Assembly (NCBI RefSeq): GCF_028864145.1
Contig: NZ_JARBHJ010000027.1
Span: 1-37,930 of the forward strand
Direction of reading: 5' to 3'
Source: Actinotignum schaalii
GTDB lineage: Bacteria; Actinomycetota; Actinomycetes; Actinomycetales; Actinomycetaceae
DNA length: 37,930 bases
How positions within the stretch are numbered: the stretch's first letter is position 1; each line of letters opens with the position of its first letter. Of the stretch, positions 9,554 to 18,581 are shown piece after piece. The position numbers and the translations under genes were made by a program. The notes beneath the pieces are model-generated. The model saw nothing but the letters and a program-made list of their open reading frames with translations. It was not told the DNA's origin and made no database searches.

Positions 9554-10390
9554 TTACTCTTTCTCCTGTGCGGGGGCGACGACGCGCGCCGCGGCCTGGC
9601 GCCACTGGGCCAATACACCTACTTTATCTGCGCTGCGCATAAGGGCTTCGCCCACGAGCACCGCGTCGGCACCGCCGGCCGCGAGCGCTTCCACGTCCGC
9701 GGCCCCGCGCACCCCCGATTCGGCAACGACAAGCGCTGTGCTATCGATACGGGCCCGCAGCTGACCCGCCGTGGCCAGATCCACCGAAAAATCTTTGAGA
9801 TTGCGGTTATTAATACCGATAATGCGGGCGCCGGCAGCCTGTGCGGAATCAATTTCCGCGGCATCGTGGGTTTCCACCAGGGCTGAAAGCCCGAGGGAAT
9901 GCGCCAGCTGGAGGTACTCGCGCAGGGTCTCGGTATCCAGGAGCGAGCAGATGAGCAGCACCGCGCTGGCTCCCAGCACTTTCGCTTGGTGGATCTGGTA
10001 GGAATCCACCACGAAATCTTTACGTAGGCAGGGGGTAGAAACCGTGCGCGTGATCTCCTCCAGGTAGCGGTCCGAGCCGAGGAACCATTGCGGTTCGGTC
10101 AGCACGGACATCGCCTCTGCCCCGGCTGCTTCGTAAGAACGGGCGATATCGAGGTAGGGGAAATCTTCGGCAATAATTCCCTTCGAAGGCGAGGCTTTTT
10201 TCACCTCGCAAATGAAGCCGAGTCCAGGACCGCGCAGGCTCGCTTCGAAGGGGAAGCTGGCCGGATCGCTCCCCGGGGTGGGGGCCAGCGCCGCGGCAAG
10301 TTCACGCATGCGGGGCGTGGGAATCTGTTCTTTATCGCGGGCCACCCGCTTCCGGGTGGCGGCGGCGATCTGCTCCAAAATATTAGGCAC
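9554..10390 (-). CDS. trpC: Indole-3-glycerol-phosphate synthase
   Basis: A 278-residue monofunctional synthase (no TrpF domain fused) that closes the indole ring from CdRP. Signatures are [13 protein letters not shown] (with the catalytic Lys), [40 protein letters not shown] and [10 protein letters not shown]. The GTG start at 10390 is preceded by GGAGGC seven bases upstream and overlaps the trpD stop by eight bases (GTGCCTAA), which implies translational coupling. Sequence style is Firmicutes-like, as for its neighbours. No trpF lies between trpC and trpB. In actinobacteria the HisA/PriA isomerase is known to cover TrpF activity, which would explain the gap. Confidence 0.95.
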   Translation of the reverse strand: MPNILEQIAAATRKRVARDKEQIPTPRMRELAAALAPTPGSDPASFPFEASLRGPGLGFICEVKKASPSKGIIAEDFPYLDIARSYEAAGAEAMSVLTEPQWFLGSDRYLEEITRTVSTPCLRKDFVVDSYQIHQAKVLGASAVLLICSLLDTETLREYLQLAHSLGLSALVETHDAAEIDSAQAAGARIIGINNRNLKDFSVDLATAGQLRARIDSTALVVAESGVRGAADVEALAAGGADAVLVGEALMRSADKVGVLAQWRQAAARVVAPAQEKE

Positions 10391-11402
10391 GCGAAGCCTC
10401 CACGAATTCGTCGATCTTACGGTAGGCACTACCGTCGTCAATAAGGTCACCGGCCATATCAACACCCGCGGCAATGGAGCGAGCTTTGCCGGCGATATAG
10501 AGACCGGCGCCAGCATTAAGCTGAACTACATTACGCTTGGGGCCGGTGATCTTGCCGGAGAGGATATCACGGGTGATCTGGGCGTTTTCTTCCGGGGTGC
10601 CACCGAGCATATCAGCCGGGGTAGCACGGTTAAAACCAAACACATCCGGGGACATCTCGAAAGTGCGGTATTCCCCGTTGCGTACTTCGCAGACCGTGGT
10701 GGGTGCGGAGAGGGAAATCTCATCGAGCTTGTCCTGACCGTAAACCACCAGGCCGTGGTGGACACCCAGGTCATTGAGGACGCGGGCGAGGGGCTCCACG
10801 AGGTATTCATCGTACACGCCGAGGACCTGGTACTCGGGATGGATCGGGTTGGTCAGCGGCCCGAGGATATTGAAGACAGTGCGGAAGCCGAGTTCCTTGC
10901 GGATGGCCCCCACGTTCTTCATGGACTTGTGATAAAGCTGGGCGAACATGAAGCACATACCCACCTCATTGAGGAGGCGCCGGCAGGTATCCGGATCCTG
11001 GTTGATATTCACCCCGAGGGCTTCCAGGCAGTCGGCGGTACCGGAAAGCGAGGAAGCGGCACGGTTGCCGTGCTTGGAGACCTTAACTCCCCCGGCGGCC
11101 AGCACGAACATCGAGGTCGTAGAAATATTGAAGGAATGGGCGTTATCCCCGCCGGTGCCCACGATTTCCAGGGTGGGGAAAGGAACCTCGAAGTAATCGG
11201 CGTGCTCACGCATGGCGGTGGCGCAGCCGGAAATCTCATCGGTGGTTTCTGCGCGCGCATTCTTGGTGGATAGTGCGGCCAGGAAAGCTGCCGTTTGGGT
11301 GGGGGTGCTTTCCCCGCCCATGATCTCATTCATAACGGTATAGGCCTCGTCGTAGGTGAGATCCTGCTTGGAGACAACTTTAATAATGGCTTCTTTAATC
11401 AT
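10383..11402 (-). CDS. trpD: Anthranilate phosphoribosyltransferase
   Basis: A 339-residue enzyme that transfers phosphoribose from PRPP to anthranilate. The PRPP site is GTGGD at 82-86, and the KHGNRAASS loop is at 110-118. The NILGPLTNP and GTPEENA segments are also present. It is a stand-alone TrpD without the glutaminase fusion of enteric bacteria. The ATG follows an ACGGAG site six bases upstream. It is first in the trpDCBA transcript; trpE and trpG are not adjacent, so anthranilate synthase must be encoded elsewhere or anthranilate must be acquired. The N-terminus ([19 protein letters not shown]) is again of the kind seen in Clostridia. Confidence 0.95.
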   Translation of the reverse strand: MIKEAIIKVVSKQDLTYDEAYTVMNEIMGGESTPTQTAAFLAALSTKNARAETTDEISGCATAMREHADYFEVPFPTLEIVGTGGDNAHSFNISTTSMFVLAAGGVKVSKHGNRAASSLSGTADCLEALGVNINQDPDTCRRLLNEVGMCFMFAQLYHKSMKNVGAIRKELGFRTVFNILGPLTNPIHPEYQVLGVYDEYLVEPLARVLNDLGVHHGLVVYGQDKLDEISLSAPTTVCEVRNGEYRTFEMSPDVFGFNRATPADMLGGTPEENAQITRDILSGKITGPKRNVVQLNAGAGLYIAGKARSIAAGVDMAGDLIDDGSAYRKIDEFVEASRA

Positions 11403-11430
11403 GACAACTCCGTACGTGTGGAAAGACTTT

Positions 11431-11453
11431 TGGACTGCATTTTTCTGGACTGC
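11431..11453. repeat. Direct repeat TGGACTGC x2 upstream of trpD
   Basis: TGGACTGC occurs at 11431-11438 and 11446-11453, with the shorter GGACTG again at 11483-11488. The copies sit 29-90 bases before the trpD start, where a regulator or a leader structure would act. No known binding motif is recognised. Confidence 0.5.
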
Positions 11454-11901
11454 GATGCTAATCGGGCTGGGCCAAGTTGAGCGGACTGTGCCATCGCCCC
11501 CTGGCGGCTTTCCACCAGCGGCAGCGCAGCTGCGTGTGGGTGGAGGTAGAAAATGTGGTGGTAGCCAAGCGATACGTGGATATCACATCAGGGACATGGT
11601 GCTCAGGTAGATGCGGTAGGTCCCGGTGCACGGGATTCTCCTCTCAAGTGGTTGGGGCGGCGTGGTTGCGCCGCAGGACGCGCTACTTAGGCGCACCACC
11701 ATCGCCAGGCCGCACCGGCCCGGACCCGTACCTTGAGATCCTGCTGCATAGCTGTGAGCTTAGCCCACCCCGAACATAGCCCCCGCCCCGGTCCATCATG
11801 CGGACAGGCAAGGGCGAAGATGAGCTAGCGGCGTCGTCGTTCCACTACAAGCGAGCCACGGTGCCGCACCTACGCGAGCCGCACCGCAGCTACCAGGCAC
11901 G

Positions 11902-11916
11902 CAATTATCATTATTG
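11902..11916. promoter_or_regulatory. Fur/Zur-family-like 7-1-7 palindrome
   Basis: CAATTAT-C-ATTATTG matches itself in 6 of 7 arm positions and resembles the Fur-superfamily 7-1-7 pattern TGATAAT-N-ATTATCA, sharing the ATNAT core. It overlaps a TTGACT hexamer and lies about 145 bases before the metal-binding lipoprotein start, suiting metal-dependent repression by Zur or a related regulator. The outer bases differ from the consensus. Confidence 0.35.
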
Positions 11917-12059
11917 ACTTTTCACCCAGCGATTCCCGGGATTTTTCGCGACGTTTCGCAGATTCACCCTAGTGCTTTATGCGTGCATCGGTTAACATAT
12001 TCAGGTCCCGAGTAAAGAAACCCATACCTTACATGCTTTCGTGATTGAAGAAGGACACC

Positions 12060-13025
12060 ATGAAACATTCTGTTAAGTTGGCCGCGATTGCCGCGGCCGG
12101 GGCTTTGGCACTCGCATCGCTAACCGGCTGCGCTACCGAAAATAAGGGCGCATCCGATTCGGCTTCCTCCGACTCCTCAAAGGCCGCGGGCCTGTCGGTG
12201 GTGGCAACAACCGGTTACCTCGAGGACGTTATTCGCAACGTCGCCCCCGAGGCTAACGTAACCACCTTGGTCAAGCCCGGCGGTGATCCTCACACCCAGG
12301 AACTGACCACCCAGGATACCCAGGCCATTGAAAAGGCCGATCTTGTAGTGTGGACCTCCCACGATATGGAACACAAGATGATGGGCCAGCTTGAGAAGCT
12401 CGGTGACCGCCAGATCGCGGCCGCCGAAGCTATCCCGGAAGCTAAGCTCCTCCCCTGGGAAGAAGACGGCAAGATCGAAGGCCACGATCCGCACGTGTGG
12501 AACTCCCCGGAGAACTGGCAGTACGTGGTGACGGCCACCGCCGCCAAGCTCGGTGAGATCGATGCCGCCAACGCGGATCTCTACAAGGCCAATGCGGAAA
12601 AGTACAATAAGAAGATCGCTGCGGCCGCTGAAGAAGCCAAGGCAAAGTTCGATAAGATCCCGAAAGAAAATCGCGTACTTATCACCGGGCATGATGCCTT
12701 CAACTACCTGGGTGCTTCTTTCGGTATTGAAATTCACGCCACCGATTTCGTTTCCTCCGAATCGGAAATGTCCGCGGTGGAGCTCAACGAGCTCGCCACC
12801 CTCATTGCCGAACGCAAGGTCCCGGTGATCTTCCAGGACAACCTCAAGAACCCGGAAGTCATTAAGCACCTCCAGGACGCGGTGCGTGAAAAGGGCTGGC
12901 ACGTTGAAGTCTCGGATAACGAGCTTTTCGCTGATACTCTCAGCTCCGAAGCCCCCACGAATACCTACCTGGGCGCTTTCAGCTACAACGTTGACTCCAT
13001 CGTCAGCGCGCTCTCGCAGAAATAG
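12060..13025 (+). CDS. Zn/Mn ABC transporter substrate-binding lipoprotein (TroA/ZnuA family)
   Basis: A 321-residue lipoprotein with a basic n-region, an Ala/Leu core and lipobox LTGC (Cys24), then a Ser/Asp-rich linker. Metal ligands of the cluster A-I family are visible: His78 in GDPHTQE, His145 in HDPHVWNS, His211 in TGHDAFNY and probably Asp292 in ELFADTL. Three His plus one Asp matches TroA/ZnuA rather than PsaA, so zinc or manganese is possible. The VSSESEMS segment after HDAFNYLG resembles the Mn-associated TroA branch. No His-rich zinc loop is present. The ATG at 12060 has AAGGA six bases upstream; an in-frame TTG at 12045 is less likely. It heads a four-gene uptake operon. Confidence 0.9.
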   Translation: MKHSVKLAAIAAAGALALASLTGCATENKGASDSASSDSSKAAGLSVVATTGYLEDVIRNVAPEANVTTLVKPGGDPHTQELTTQDTQAIEKADLVVWTSHDMEHKMMGQLEKLGDRQIAAAEAIPEAKLLPWEEDGKIEGHDPHVWNSPENWQYVVTATAAKLGEIDAANADLYKANAEKYNKKIAAAAEEAKAKFDKIPKENRVLITGHDAFNYLGASFGIEIHATDFVSSESEMSAVELNELATLIAERKVPVIFQDNLKNPEVIKHLQDAVREKGWHVEVSDNELFADTLSSEAPTNTYLGAFSYNVDSIVSALSQK

Positions 13026-13034
13026 GTGATATCG

Positions 13035-13778
13035 ATGGGATCCGCTACCACGCTGGCCTGTCAGATTGACCACCTGAGCGTCGCCTACCAGGATACGATC
13101 GCGGTGAGCGATGTTTCGCTCCGCGTCAGTCCAGGCCAGGTGGTGGCGCTTCTCGGTCCGAACGGCGCGGGGAAATCAACCGTCATGAAGGCTTCCCTGC
13201 GTCTCGTTCCCGCTCTCGCCGGGGAGGTCACCTTCTTCGGCGAACCTCTCCCCCGGGTGCGTTCGCGTATTGCTTACGTGCCGCAAACCGCCACCGTAGA
13301 TTGGGATTTCCCGACCACGGTGGGCGACGTCGTGCTTATGGGCACGTACGCCCAGCTGGGCTGGCTGCGCCGGCCGGGCGCGCGCCAGCGCGAAGCGGCC
13401 GCCGCGGCCATGGAACGCCTGGGGATTTCCAATCTTGCCCATCGCCATATTAACGAGCTTTCCGGTGGCCAACAGCAGCGCACCTTCGTGGCACGTGCCC
13501 TGGCCCAGAACGCTGAGCTCTACCTCATGGATGAACCCTTCGCGGGCATTGATATCACTTCCCAGCAGGCGATTATGACGCTGCTGCGCGAACTGGTCGA
13601 TGAGGGAAAGACCGTCATGATCGTGCATCACGATTTGCAAACGGTTCCTGATTTCTGCGATAGCGTGGTGCTGCTTTCGAGCGGCAAACTGGTGGCGAGC
13701 GGAAGCGTGGAGGAAGCTTTCACCGCGGATAATATTGCGCGGGCGTACGGCCTTTCCGTGGCGCTCGAACGCAAGTGA
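13035..13778 (+). CDS. Metal ABC transporter ATP-binding protein
   Basis: A 247-residue ATPase energising the two membrane subunits encoded next. Walker A GPNGAGKS is at 41-48 and the Q-loop Gln is near 85. Signature LSGGQQQR starts at 143 and Walker B LYLMDEP is at 163-169. The H-loop follows in IVHHDLQT. The YVPQTATVDWDFP segment is characteristic of Mn/Zn (TroB/MntB/ZnuC-like) ATPases. The ATG at 13035 sits behind AGGTGA. A GTG at 13026, immediately after the lipoprotein stop, is a weaker alternative. The gap to the lipoprotein gene is nine bases. Confidence 0.93.
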   Translation: MGSATTLACQIDHLSVAYQDTIAVSDVSLRVSPGQVVALLGPNGAGKSTVMKASLRLVPALAGEVTFFGEPLPRVRSRIAYVPQTATVDWDFPTTVGDVVLMGTYAQLGWLRRPGARQREAAAAAMERLGISNLAHRHINELSGGQQQRTFVARALAQNAELYLMDEPFAGIDITSQQAIMTLLRELVDEGKTVMIVHHDLQTVPDFCDSVVLLSSGKLVASGSVEEAFTADNIARAYGLSVALERK

Positions 13779-13790
13779 GGGCACGGGGCA

Positions 13791-14846
13791 ATGATTGATT
13801 TTATTTCCCCGCTGGAATTGTGGGGAACCTACATTTTCCGCACCATGTTGATCGGCACCACCCTCATCGGGGTGTTTTCCGGAGTGGCTGGTTGCCTGCT
13901 CTACCTGCGCCGCCAGTCACTGGTTTCCGATGTTATCGGGCACAGCTCCATTCTCGGTGTGGTTGCCGCTTTCACGGTCGCCACCCTGCTGGGTGCTGAT
14001 GGGCGCTCGATGGTGATCCTCGTTCTCGGGGCGAGTGCGGCGGCGATGTGCGCCGTCGTTCTCACCAATATCATCGTGGCGCATTCAAAAGTGAAACCGG
14101 ATGCCGCCATGGCCATCTGCCTCTCGCTGTTTTACGGCGGCGGGATGGTGTGCCTGCGCCTCCTCACCCATTCCCACCTGCCCAATCGCGGCGGGATCGA
14201 CAGCTACATGTTCGGCAACGCGGCGAATGTACGCGCCGGGGACCTGGTGACCATCGCGGTATTCGGGCTGCTCACCGTCGCCGTGATCCTCGCTTTCTTC
14301 AAAGAAATCAAATTGGTAACTTTCGATCCGCTCACGGCACAATTGCAGGGTTTCAGCCCGCGCGTGCTCACCCCGCTCATGCTGGTGCTGGTTACCATCG
14401 CCATCGTTATTGGAATTAAGGGCGTGGGGCTTATTCTCATGGTGGCTTTCGCGATTATGCCGGCCGCCGCCGCGCGCCAGTGGACGCACCGCATGTCCTC
14501 GATGATGGTGCTGGCCGGTATTTTCGGTGGGCTTGCGGGCGCGGCGGGGGCGTACCTATCCGTGTGCCTGGGCAAGGTTCCCACCGGCCCCGTTGTGGTC
14601 ATCCACCTTTTCGTTATTTTCGCCTTGTCTTTGCTGGCCGCGCCGCGCCGCTCCATCGTGGTGGTGGCATTGCGTCAGCGGCGTTTGCGTGAAGATCTAG
14701 TGGCGCGGGCACGCGCTGCTACCGCGGCTCCGGTTACGGGAACGGTAACAGCCACCGCAGCGGTGCAAAAATCGGCGACGACGCCGGCGCCTGCGGCGCC
14801 GGCCGGTGTGGCAGCGCCCGCTGGTTCGGAAAGGAGTGAGCGATGA
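13791..14846 (+). CDS. Metal ABC transporter permease 1 (ABC-3 family)
   Basis: A 351-residue integral membrane subunit with eight to nine hydrophobic helices, starting LWGTYIFRTMLIGTTLIGVF. Family features are SLVSDVIGHSSILGVV near the N-terminus and the conserved KGVGLILMVAFAIMPAAAAR stretch near residue 215. The last 50 or so residues are an Ala/Pro/Thr-rich tail beyond the usual family length. It begins 12 bases after the ATPase gene and its TGA overlaps the next ATG (ATGA). Two permease genes in one operon suggest a heterodimeric channel, as known for Treponema TroCD-type systems. Confidence 0.92.
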   Translation: MIDFISPLELWGTYIFRTMLIGTTLIGVFSGVAGCLLYLRRQSLVSDVIGHSSILGVVAAFTVATLLGADGRSMVILVLGASAAAMCAVVLTNIIVAHSKVKPDAAMAICLSLFYGGGMVCLRLLTHSHLPNRGGIDSYMFGNAANVRAGDLVTIAVFGLLTVAVILAFFKEIKLVTFDPLTAQLQGFSPRVLTPLMLVLVTIAIVIGIKGVGLILMVAFAIMPAAAARQWTHRMSSMMVLAGIFGGLAGAAGAYLSVCLGKVPTGPVVVIHLFVIFALSLLAAPRRSIVVVALRQRRLREDLVARARAATAAPVTGTVTATAAVQKSATTPAPAAPAGVAAPAGSERSER

Positions 14847-15817
14847 GTTTCATCGTGGCAGTGATGTTGCTTGCGGTGGTGACCGCGGTAACCTGCGCAC
14901 TTCCCGGGGTTTTCCTGGTGTTACGTGGCCGGTCCATGCTGGTGGATGCGATGTCCCACGCGGTGCTCCCGGGAATTGTTATCGGCACGATTCTTTCCGG
15001 TTCCACGCATTCCCCGGTCATGGTGGTGTGCGCGGCGCTCATGGGTTTGGTGGTGGTGCTGGGTGCCCAGCAATTGGATCGCACCCGGTTGCTGACCGGG
15101 GACGCGAGTCAAGGTGTCATTTTCCCGGTGCTTTTCGCTCTGGGTATTTTGTTGCTCTCGACCACACTTTCCCATGTCCATATTTGCCAGGACACTGTGC
15201 TGACCGGAGATCTCAATCTCATGGCCTTGAGCCCAGAGCATATTATTATCGGCGGTTATGATATCGGCCCGCGTACCATGTGGCAGCTGCTCGCGGTGTG
15301 CGCGCTCAACGCTATTTTCATCGCGGTGTTTTTCCGGGTGCTCAAAACCGATACCTTCGACAGTGATTTCGCGGCTACTATCGGGTTCCCGGTGCGGGCG
15401 GTGGAACTGGGGCTCATGATGCTGGTCTCGCTGACCGTGGTGGCGGCTTTCAACGCCGCGGGGGCGATCCTGGTTATTGCCCTCATGGTGGTTCCGGCGG
15501 CCACGGCGATTCTTTTCGCCCGCTCGCTGCGCCACCTTCTGGTTCTCACCATGATTATTGCGGTGGCCGAGGCGCTTCTCGGGTTCGTGCTGGCCCTGTA
15601 CCTGGATTTGGCGACCTCGGCGATGATGGCTTTCACCGATGGGGTGGTGTTCTTGAGCGCGCTGGCCTGGCGCAAGCTAGGCGGGCGAGTGGCGGCGCGC
15701 AGCCACCGCCGCACCCTGAGCGTGCCGGCCGCTGCCGCGGGCGCTGCCGTGCCTAACGGCGCGACGGAAGGCACCGGCGCTACGTGCGTGGCCAGCGCTT
15801 CCCTCACTGCCGGATAA
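14843..15817 (+). CDS. Metal ABC transporter permease 2 (ABC-3 family)
   Basis: A 324-residue second permease, starting MSFIVAVMLLAVVTAVTC, with FLVLRGRSMLVDAMSHAVLP matching the N-terminal family motif. A distinct AAGAILVIALMVVPAATAIL segment lies near residue 210. It shares only the family pattern with permease 1, so the pair is paralogous rather than a recent duplicate. Its ATG overlaps the preceding TGA by four bases. The C-terminus again carries an Ala/Gly/Thr-rich extension. It ends six bases before the end of the convergent pcrA gene, leaving no room for a separate terminator. Confidence 0.92.
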   Translation: MSFIVAVMLLAVVTAVTCALPGVFLVLRGRSMLVDAMSHAVLPGIVIGTILSGSTHSPVMVVCAALMGLVVVLGAQQLDRTRLLTGDASQGVIFPVLFALGILLLSTTLSHVHICQDTVLTGDLNLMALSPEHIIIGGYDIGPRTMWQLLAVCALNAIFIAVFFRVLKTDTFDSDFAATIGFPVRAVELGLMMLVSLTVVAAFNAAGAILVIALMVVPAATAILFARSLRHLLVLTMIIAVAEALLGFVLALYLDLATSAMMAFTDGVVFLSALAWRKLGGRVAARSHRRTLSVPAAAAGAAVPNGATEGTGATCVASASLTAG

Positions 15818-15823
15818 GCGCGG

Positions 15824-18511
15824 CTACTTCTCCACTTTCGTCAAGGGAGCGAAACGCAGCATCAAGCGTTTCGTGACCGAGCCGAAAGCTACCTTCGCGG
15901 TGGTGGACTTTCCTCGGCCTTCAAAGCCGAGGATGGTCCCCCGCCCGAAGGAGCGGTGCTCTACCGTGTCACCCACCGCGAAGCCCTTGGTATCCGCTGC
16001 GGTATCAGCCGCGCCCGCCGCGCTAGGTGTGCCTGAGGTGCCTGGGGTGCCGCTCGAACCGCCAACCGCGGAACCACCCGAACCGCCGGCCGCAGGATGC
16101 GCACTACCGGCGGAATCTGCCTGGGAGGCTGAGTTCGCGGCGGCGGGTACCCCGAGTTTCCCGGGTTTGAATTTACCTGAACCGATAACTGGTCCAGCGT
16201 CGTCGTCAAAGAACGATGAGGCGCGCCGCTGCCGACTCCCCCACCCGTATCCAGAACCGATACCGGATCCGATGCCGGCCCCACGCACGAGATCCTGGGA
16301 GGAATGCTCCCGACGCCAGTCAATAAGTTCGGGTGGGATTTCTTCAATGAAACGCGAGGGCGGGAATTCCTGGGGGGCGCCCCAGGAGGAGCGCGCTGCC
16401 GCTCGTGAGATATAGAGGCGTTCGCGTGCGCGAGTGAAGGCCACGTAGGCGAGACGGCGTTCCTCAGCCAATTCGCGCCGGTCATCCAGGGAGCGCATAT
16501 GCGGGAAGGTGCCATCTTCCAGGCCGGTCACGAACACAACCGGGAATTCCAGACCTTTCGCGGTGTGGACCGTCATGAGGGTGGTTTCCCCTTCGGATTC
16601 GCTACCTTCGGGAAGTCGATCCGTATCCGAAACCAGCGAAATCTGGTCCAGCCACTCCCCCAGCCCAGCATCCGGATTTTGGGCGGAAAATTCCACCGCG
16701 ACCGCGTGTAATTCGGCCAGGTTTTCCACCCGGCTGAGGTCCTGCGGGTCTTTGGATTCTTGTAACACGGCCAGGTACCCGGATTCGTCCATGAGGTAAT
16801 CGAGGATATCCGCGGGTTTACCGCCGGCCTCCGCTTCACCGCGGGCCTGTTCTAGGATGCGGGCCAGAACGGCGACGGCGCTGCGGGCCCGGGCTGTCAG
16901 CCCCGCAACCTCGCCACGTTCCGGGTGTGGACTAGCCACATCCGCTACCGCAGCGCCGAAGGAAATATTCCAGCGTTGGGCATGGGTGGCCAGATGGCCC
17001 TGCGCGGTATCCCCCACCCCGCGTTTCGGTTCGTTAATAATGCGGCGCAGCGAGACGGTATCATCCGGGTTCGCCACCGCGTGCAGGTACGCGAGGGCAT
17101 CCTTGATTTCTTTACGTTCGTAGAAGCGAGTACCGCCAATCACCCGGTAAGGAATCCCGGAGCGCACGAACATTTCTTCCAGGGCCCGCGCCTGGGAATT
17201 CGTGCGGTAAAACACCGCCACATCCCCGTAGCGCACCCCGTTATCATCCCGGAGCCGGTCAATTTCCGTGACAACGAAATGGGCTTCATCGCTTTCCGAA
17301 TCGGCCACGTAGCCGGTGATCTTTTCCCCGCTACCGGAATCCGTCCACAGTTTTTTGGGCCGGCGCCCTTCATTGTGGGAGATCACAGCATTGGCAGCCG
17401 AGAGAATATTTTGGGTGGAGCGATAGTTTTGCTCCAGGACCACGCTGGTGGCATCCGCGAAATCTTTTTCAAAATCCTCAATATTGCGGATAGTGGCCCC
17501 GCGGAAGGCGTAAATGGACTGATCGGCATCGCCCACCACGGTGAGGGATGAGCGTTCCGGGCCTTGCCCGGCCAGGGTGCGCACCAGAACATACTGGGCG
17601 TGGTTGGTGTCCTGATATTCGTCCACCAAAATATGGCGGAAACGCGTGCGGTAGCGTTCGGCAATATCTGGATGGGAGGTGAGCACCTCCACCGTGCGCA
17701 TAATAAGATCATCAAAATCCAGCGCATTGGCACGCTCCAGACGATTCTGGTAAGCGGCATATGCCTGGGCCAGAACCTGCCCGTCCCGATCGGTGGCGGC
17801 CGCGGCCTGCGCAGCCGGGGTAACCAGTTCATCTTTGAGATTGGAGACCTGGCGGCTGAGCATTTTGGGTGGGTAGGCCCGGATGTCAATATTTTCTTCC
17901 CGGCACACCATGGTCATGAGACGCTGGGAATCTGCGGCATCGTAAATAGTAAAAGTGGAACGCATCCCGAGCGCGCGGTGTTCGGCGCGCAGAATCCGCA
18001 CGCAGGCAGAATGGAAGGTGGAGATCCACATACCGCGGGCCAGGCCGCCGAGCATTCCCTCCAAGCGTTCGCGCATTTCCCGAGCGGCCTTATTGGTGAA
18101 AGTGATGGCGAGGATATTGGCCGGATGAGCCTGCCCGGTGGCGATGAGGTAGGCAATACGCGAGGTAAGTACCCGGGTTTTTCCCGAGCCGGCCCCGGCG
18201 ACCACGAGCAGTGGACCGCCGGTGTGGACCACGGCCTCCCGCTGGGCGCTATTGAGGCCGGTGAGAATACGCTCCGCAGCCGCGCTGATGCCACCCGAAC
18301 GTTCGTTTCCTGCCAATGCGGGTGCTGGTGTGGCGGGGCCCACCGGCGTAGCGCGGACTGCTGACGCGGTTTGACCCGCGGATGCAGTTTCCGCAACCGG
18401 GTTAAGCCGGGCAGGCACGCCCGAGCGGCGCCCCACTGTAGCCCCGGCTTGCTGGGCGGCTGCTACGCGCTCCCGCAGCCGTGCGATTGTTGACTTGTAC
18501 GATTCCTCCAT
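15824..18511 (-). CDS. pcrA: ATP-dependent DNA helicase PcrA/UvrD (superfamily 1)
   Basis: An 895-residue 3'-5' helicase of DNA repair and replication restart. Motifs in order: LNSAQREAVVHTGGPLLVVA with Walker A AGAGSGKT (105-112), TFTNKAAREM (Ia), VDEYQDTN (II), GDADQSIYAFRGA (III), EQNYRST (IV), TVHTAKGLEFPVVFV (V) and EERRLAYVAFTRAR (VI). The C-terminal Tudor-like module (VGDTVEHRSFGRGTILGFEG) known to contact RNA polymerase in PcrA/UvrD is present after a roughly 60-residue Gly/Ser/Ala linker. An Ala/Thr/Pro-rich extension of about 80 residues precedes the helicase core. The ATG at 18511 follows GAAGGG; upstream codons resemble no family. Confidence 0.95.
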   Translation of the reverse strand: MEESYKSTIARLRERVAAAQQAGATVGRRSGVPARLNPVAETASAGQTASAVRATPVGPATPAPALAGNERSGGISAAAERILTGLNSAQREAVVHTGGPLLVVAGAGSGKTRVLTSRIAYLIATGQAHPANILAITFTNKAAREMRERLEGMLGGLARGMWISTFHSACVRILRAEHRALGMRSTFTIYDAADSQRLMTMVCREENIDIRAYPPKMLSRQVSNLKDELVTPAAQAAAATDRDGQVLAQAYAAYQNRLERANALDFDDLIMRTVEVLTSHPDIAERYRTRFRHILVDEYQDTNHAQYVLVRTLAGQGPERSSLTVVGDADQSIYAFRGATIRNIEDFEKDFADATSVVLEQNYRSTQNILSAANAVISHNEGRRPKKLWTDSGSGEKITGYVADSESDEAHFVVTEIDRLRDDNGVRYGDVAVFYRTNSQARALEEMFVRSGIPYRVIGGTRFYERKEIKDALAYLHAVANPDDTVSLRRIINEPKRGVGDTAQGHLATHAQRWNISFGAAVADVASPHPERGEVAGLTARARSAVAVLARILEQARGEAEAGGKPADILDYLMDESGYLAVLQESKDPQDLSRVENLAELHAVAVEFSAQNPDAGLGEWLDQISLVSDTDRLPEGSESEGETTLMTVHTAKGLEFPVVFVTGLEDGTFPHMRSLDDRRELAEERRLAYVAFTRARERLYISRAAARSSWGAPQEFPPSRFIEEIPPELIDWRREHSSQDLVRGAGIGSGIGSGYGWGSRQRRASSFFDDDAGPVIGSGKFKPGKLGVPAAANSASQADSAGSAHPAAGGSGGSAVGGSSGTPGTSGTPSAAGAADTAADTKGFAVGDTVEHRSFGRGTILGFEGRGKSTTAKVAFGSVTKRLMLRFAPLTKVEK

Positions 18512-18581
18512 AGCCCTTCTAGGGTACGACACCACCCCGACACAAAAAACGTTCCGGAGCTGTGTAGCGCTGTCAGTCCGC

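Larger units (their letters stand above)
11403..12059. other. Intergenic region between divergent trp and metal-transport operons
   Basis: About 657 bases with no gene I can support. The trpD-proximal part holds two copies of TGGACTGC and a weak minus-strand leader-like frame with adjacent TGG codons (11458-11586). The distal part is less GC-rich from 11900 on and holds a 15-base Fur/Zur-like palindrome and a TTGACT hexamer at 11914-11919 that could be a -35 element. Two divergent promoters are expected here. No T-box signature or strong terminator was found. Confidence 0.6.

Noticed and set aside
11477-11779. A 100-codon plus-strand frame upstream of the metal operon
   Set aside because: Composition is not protein-like, it has no ribosome site and it lies in the divergent promoter region.
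15912-15932. CCTCGGC-loop-GCCGAGG hairpin as a terminator for the metal operon
   Set aside because: It lies inside the pcrA coding sequence, where it encodes the conserved ILGFEGRG turn, and about 95 bases past the permease stop; coding constraint explains it.
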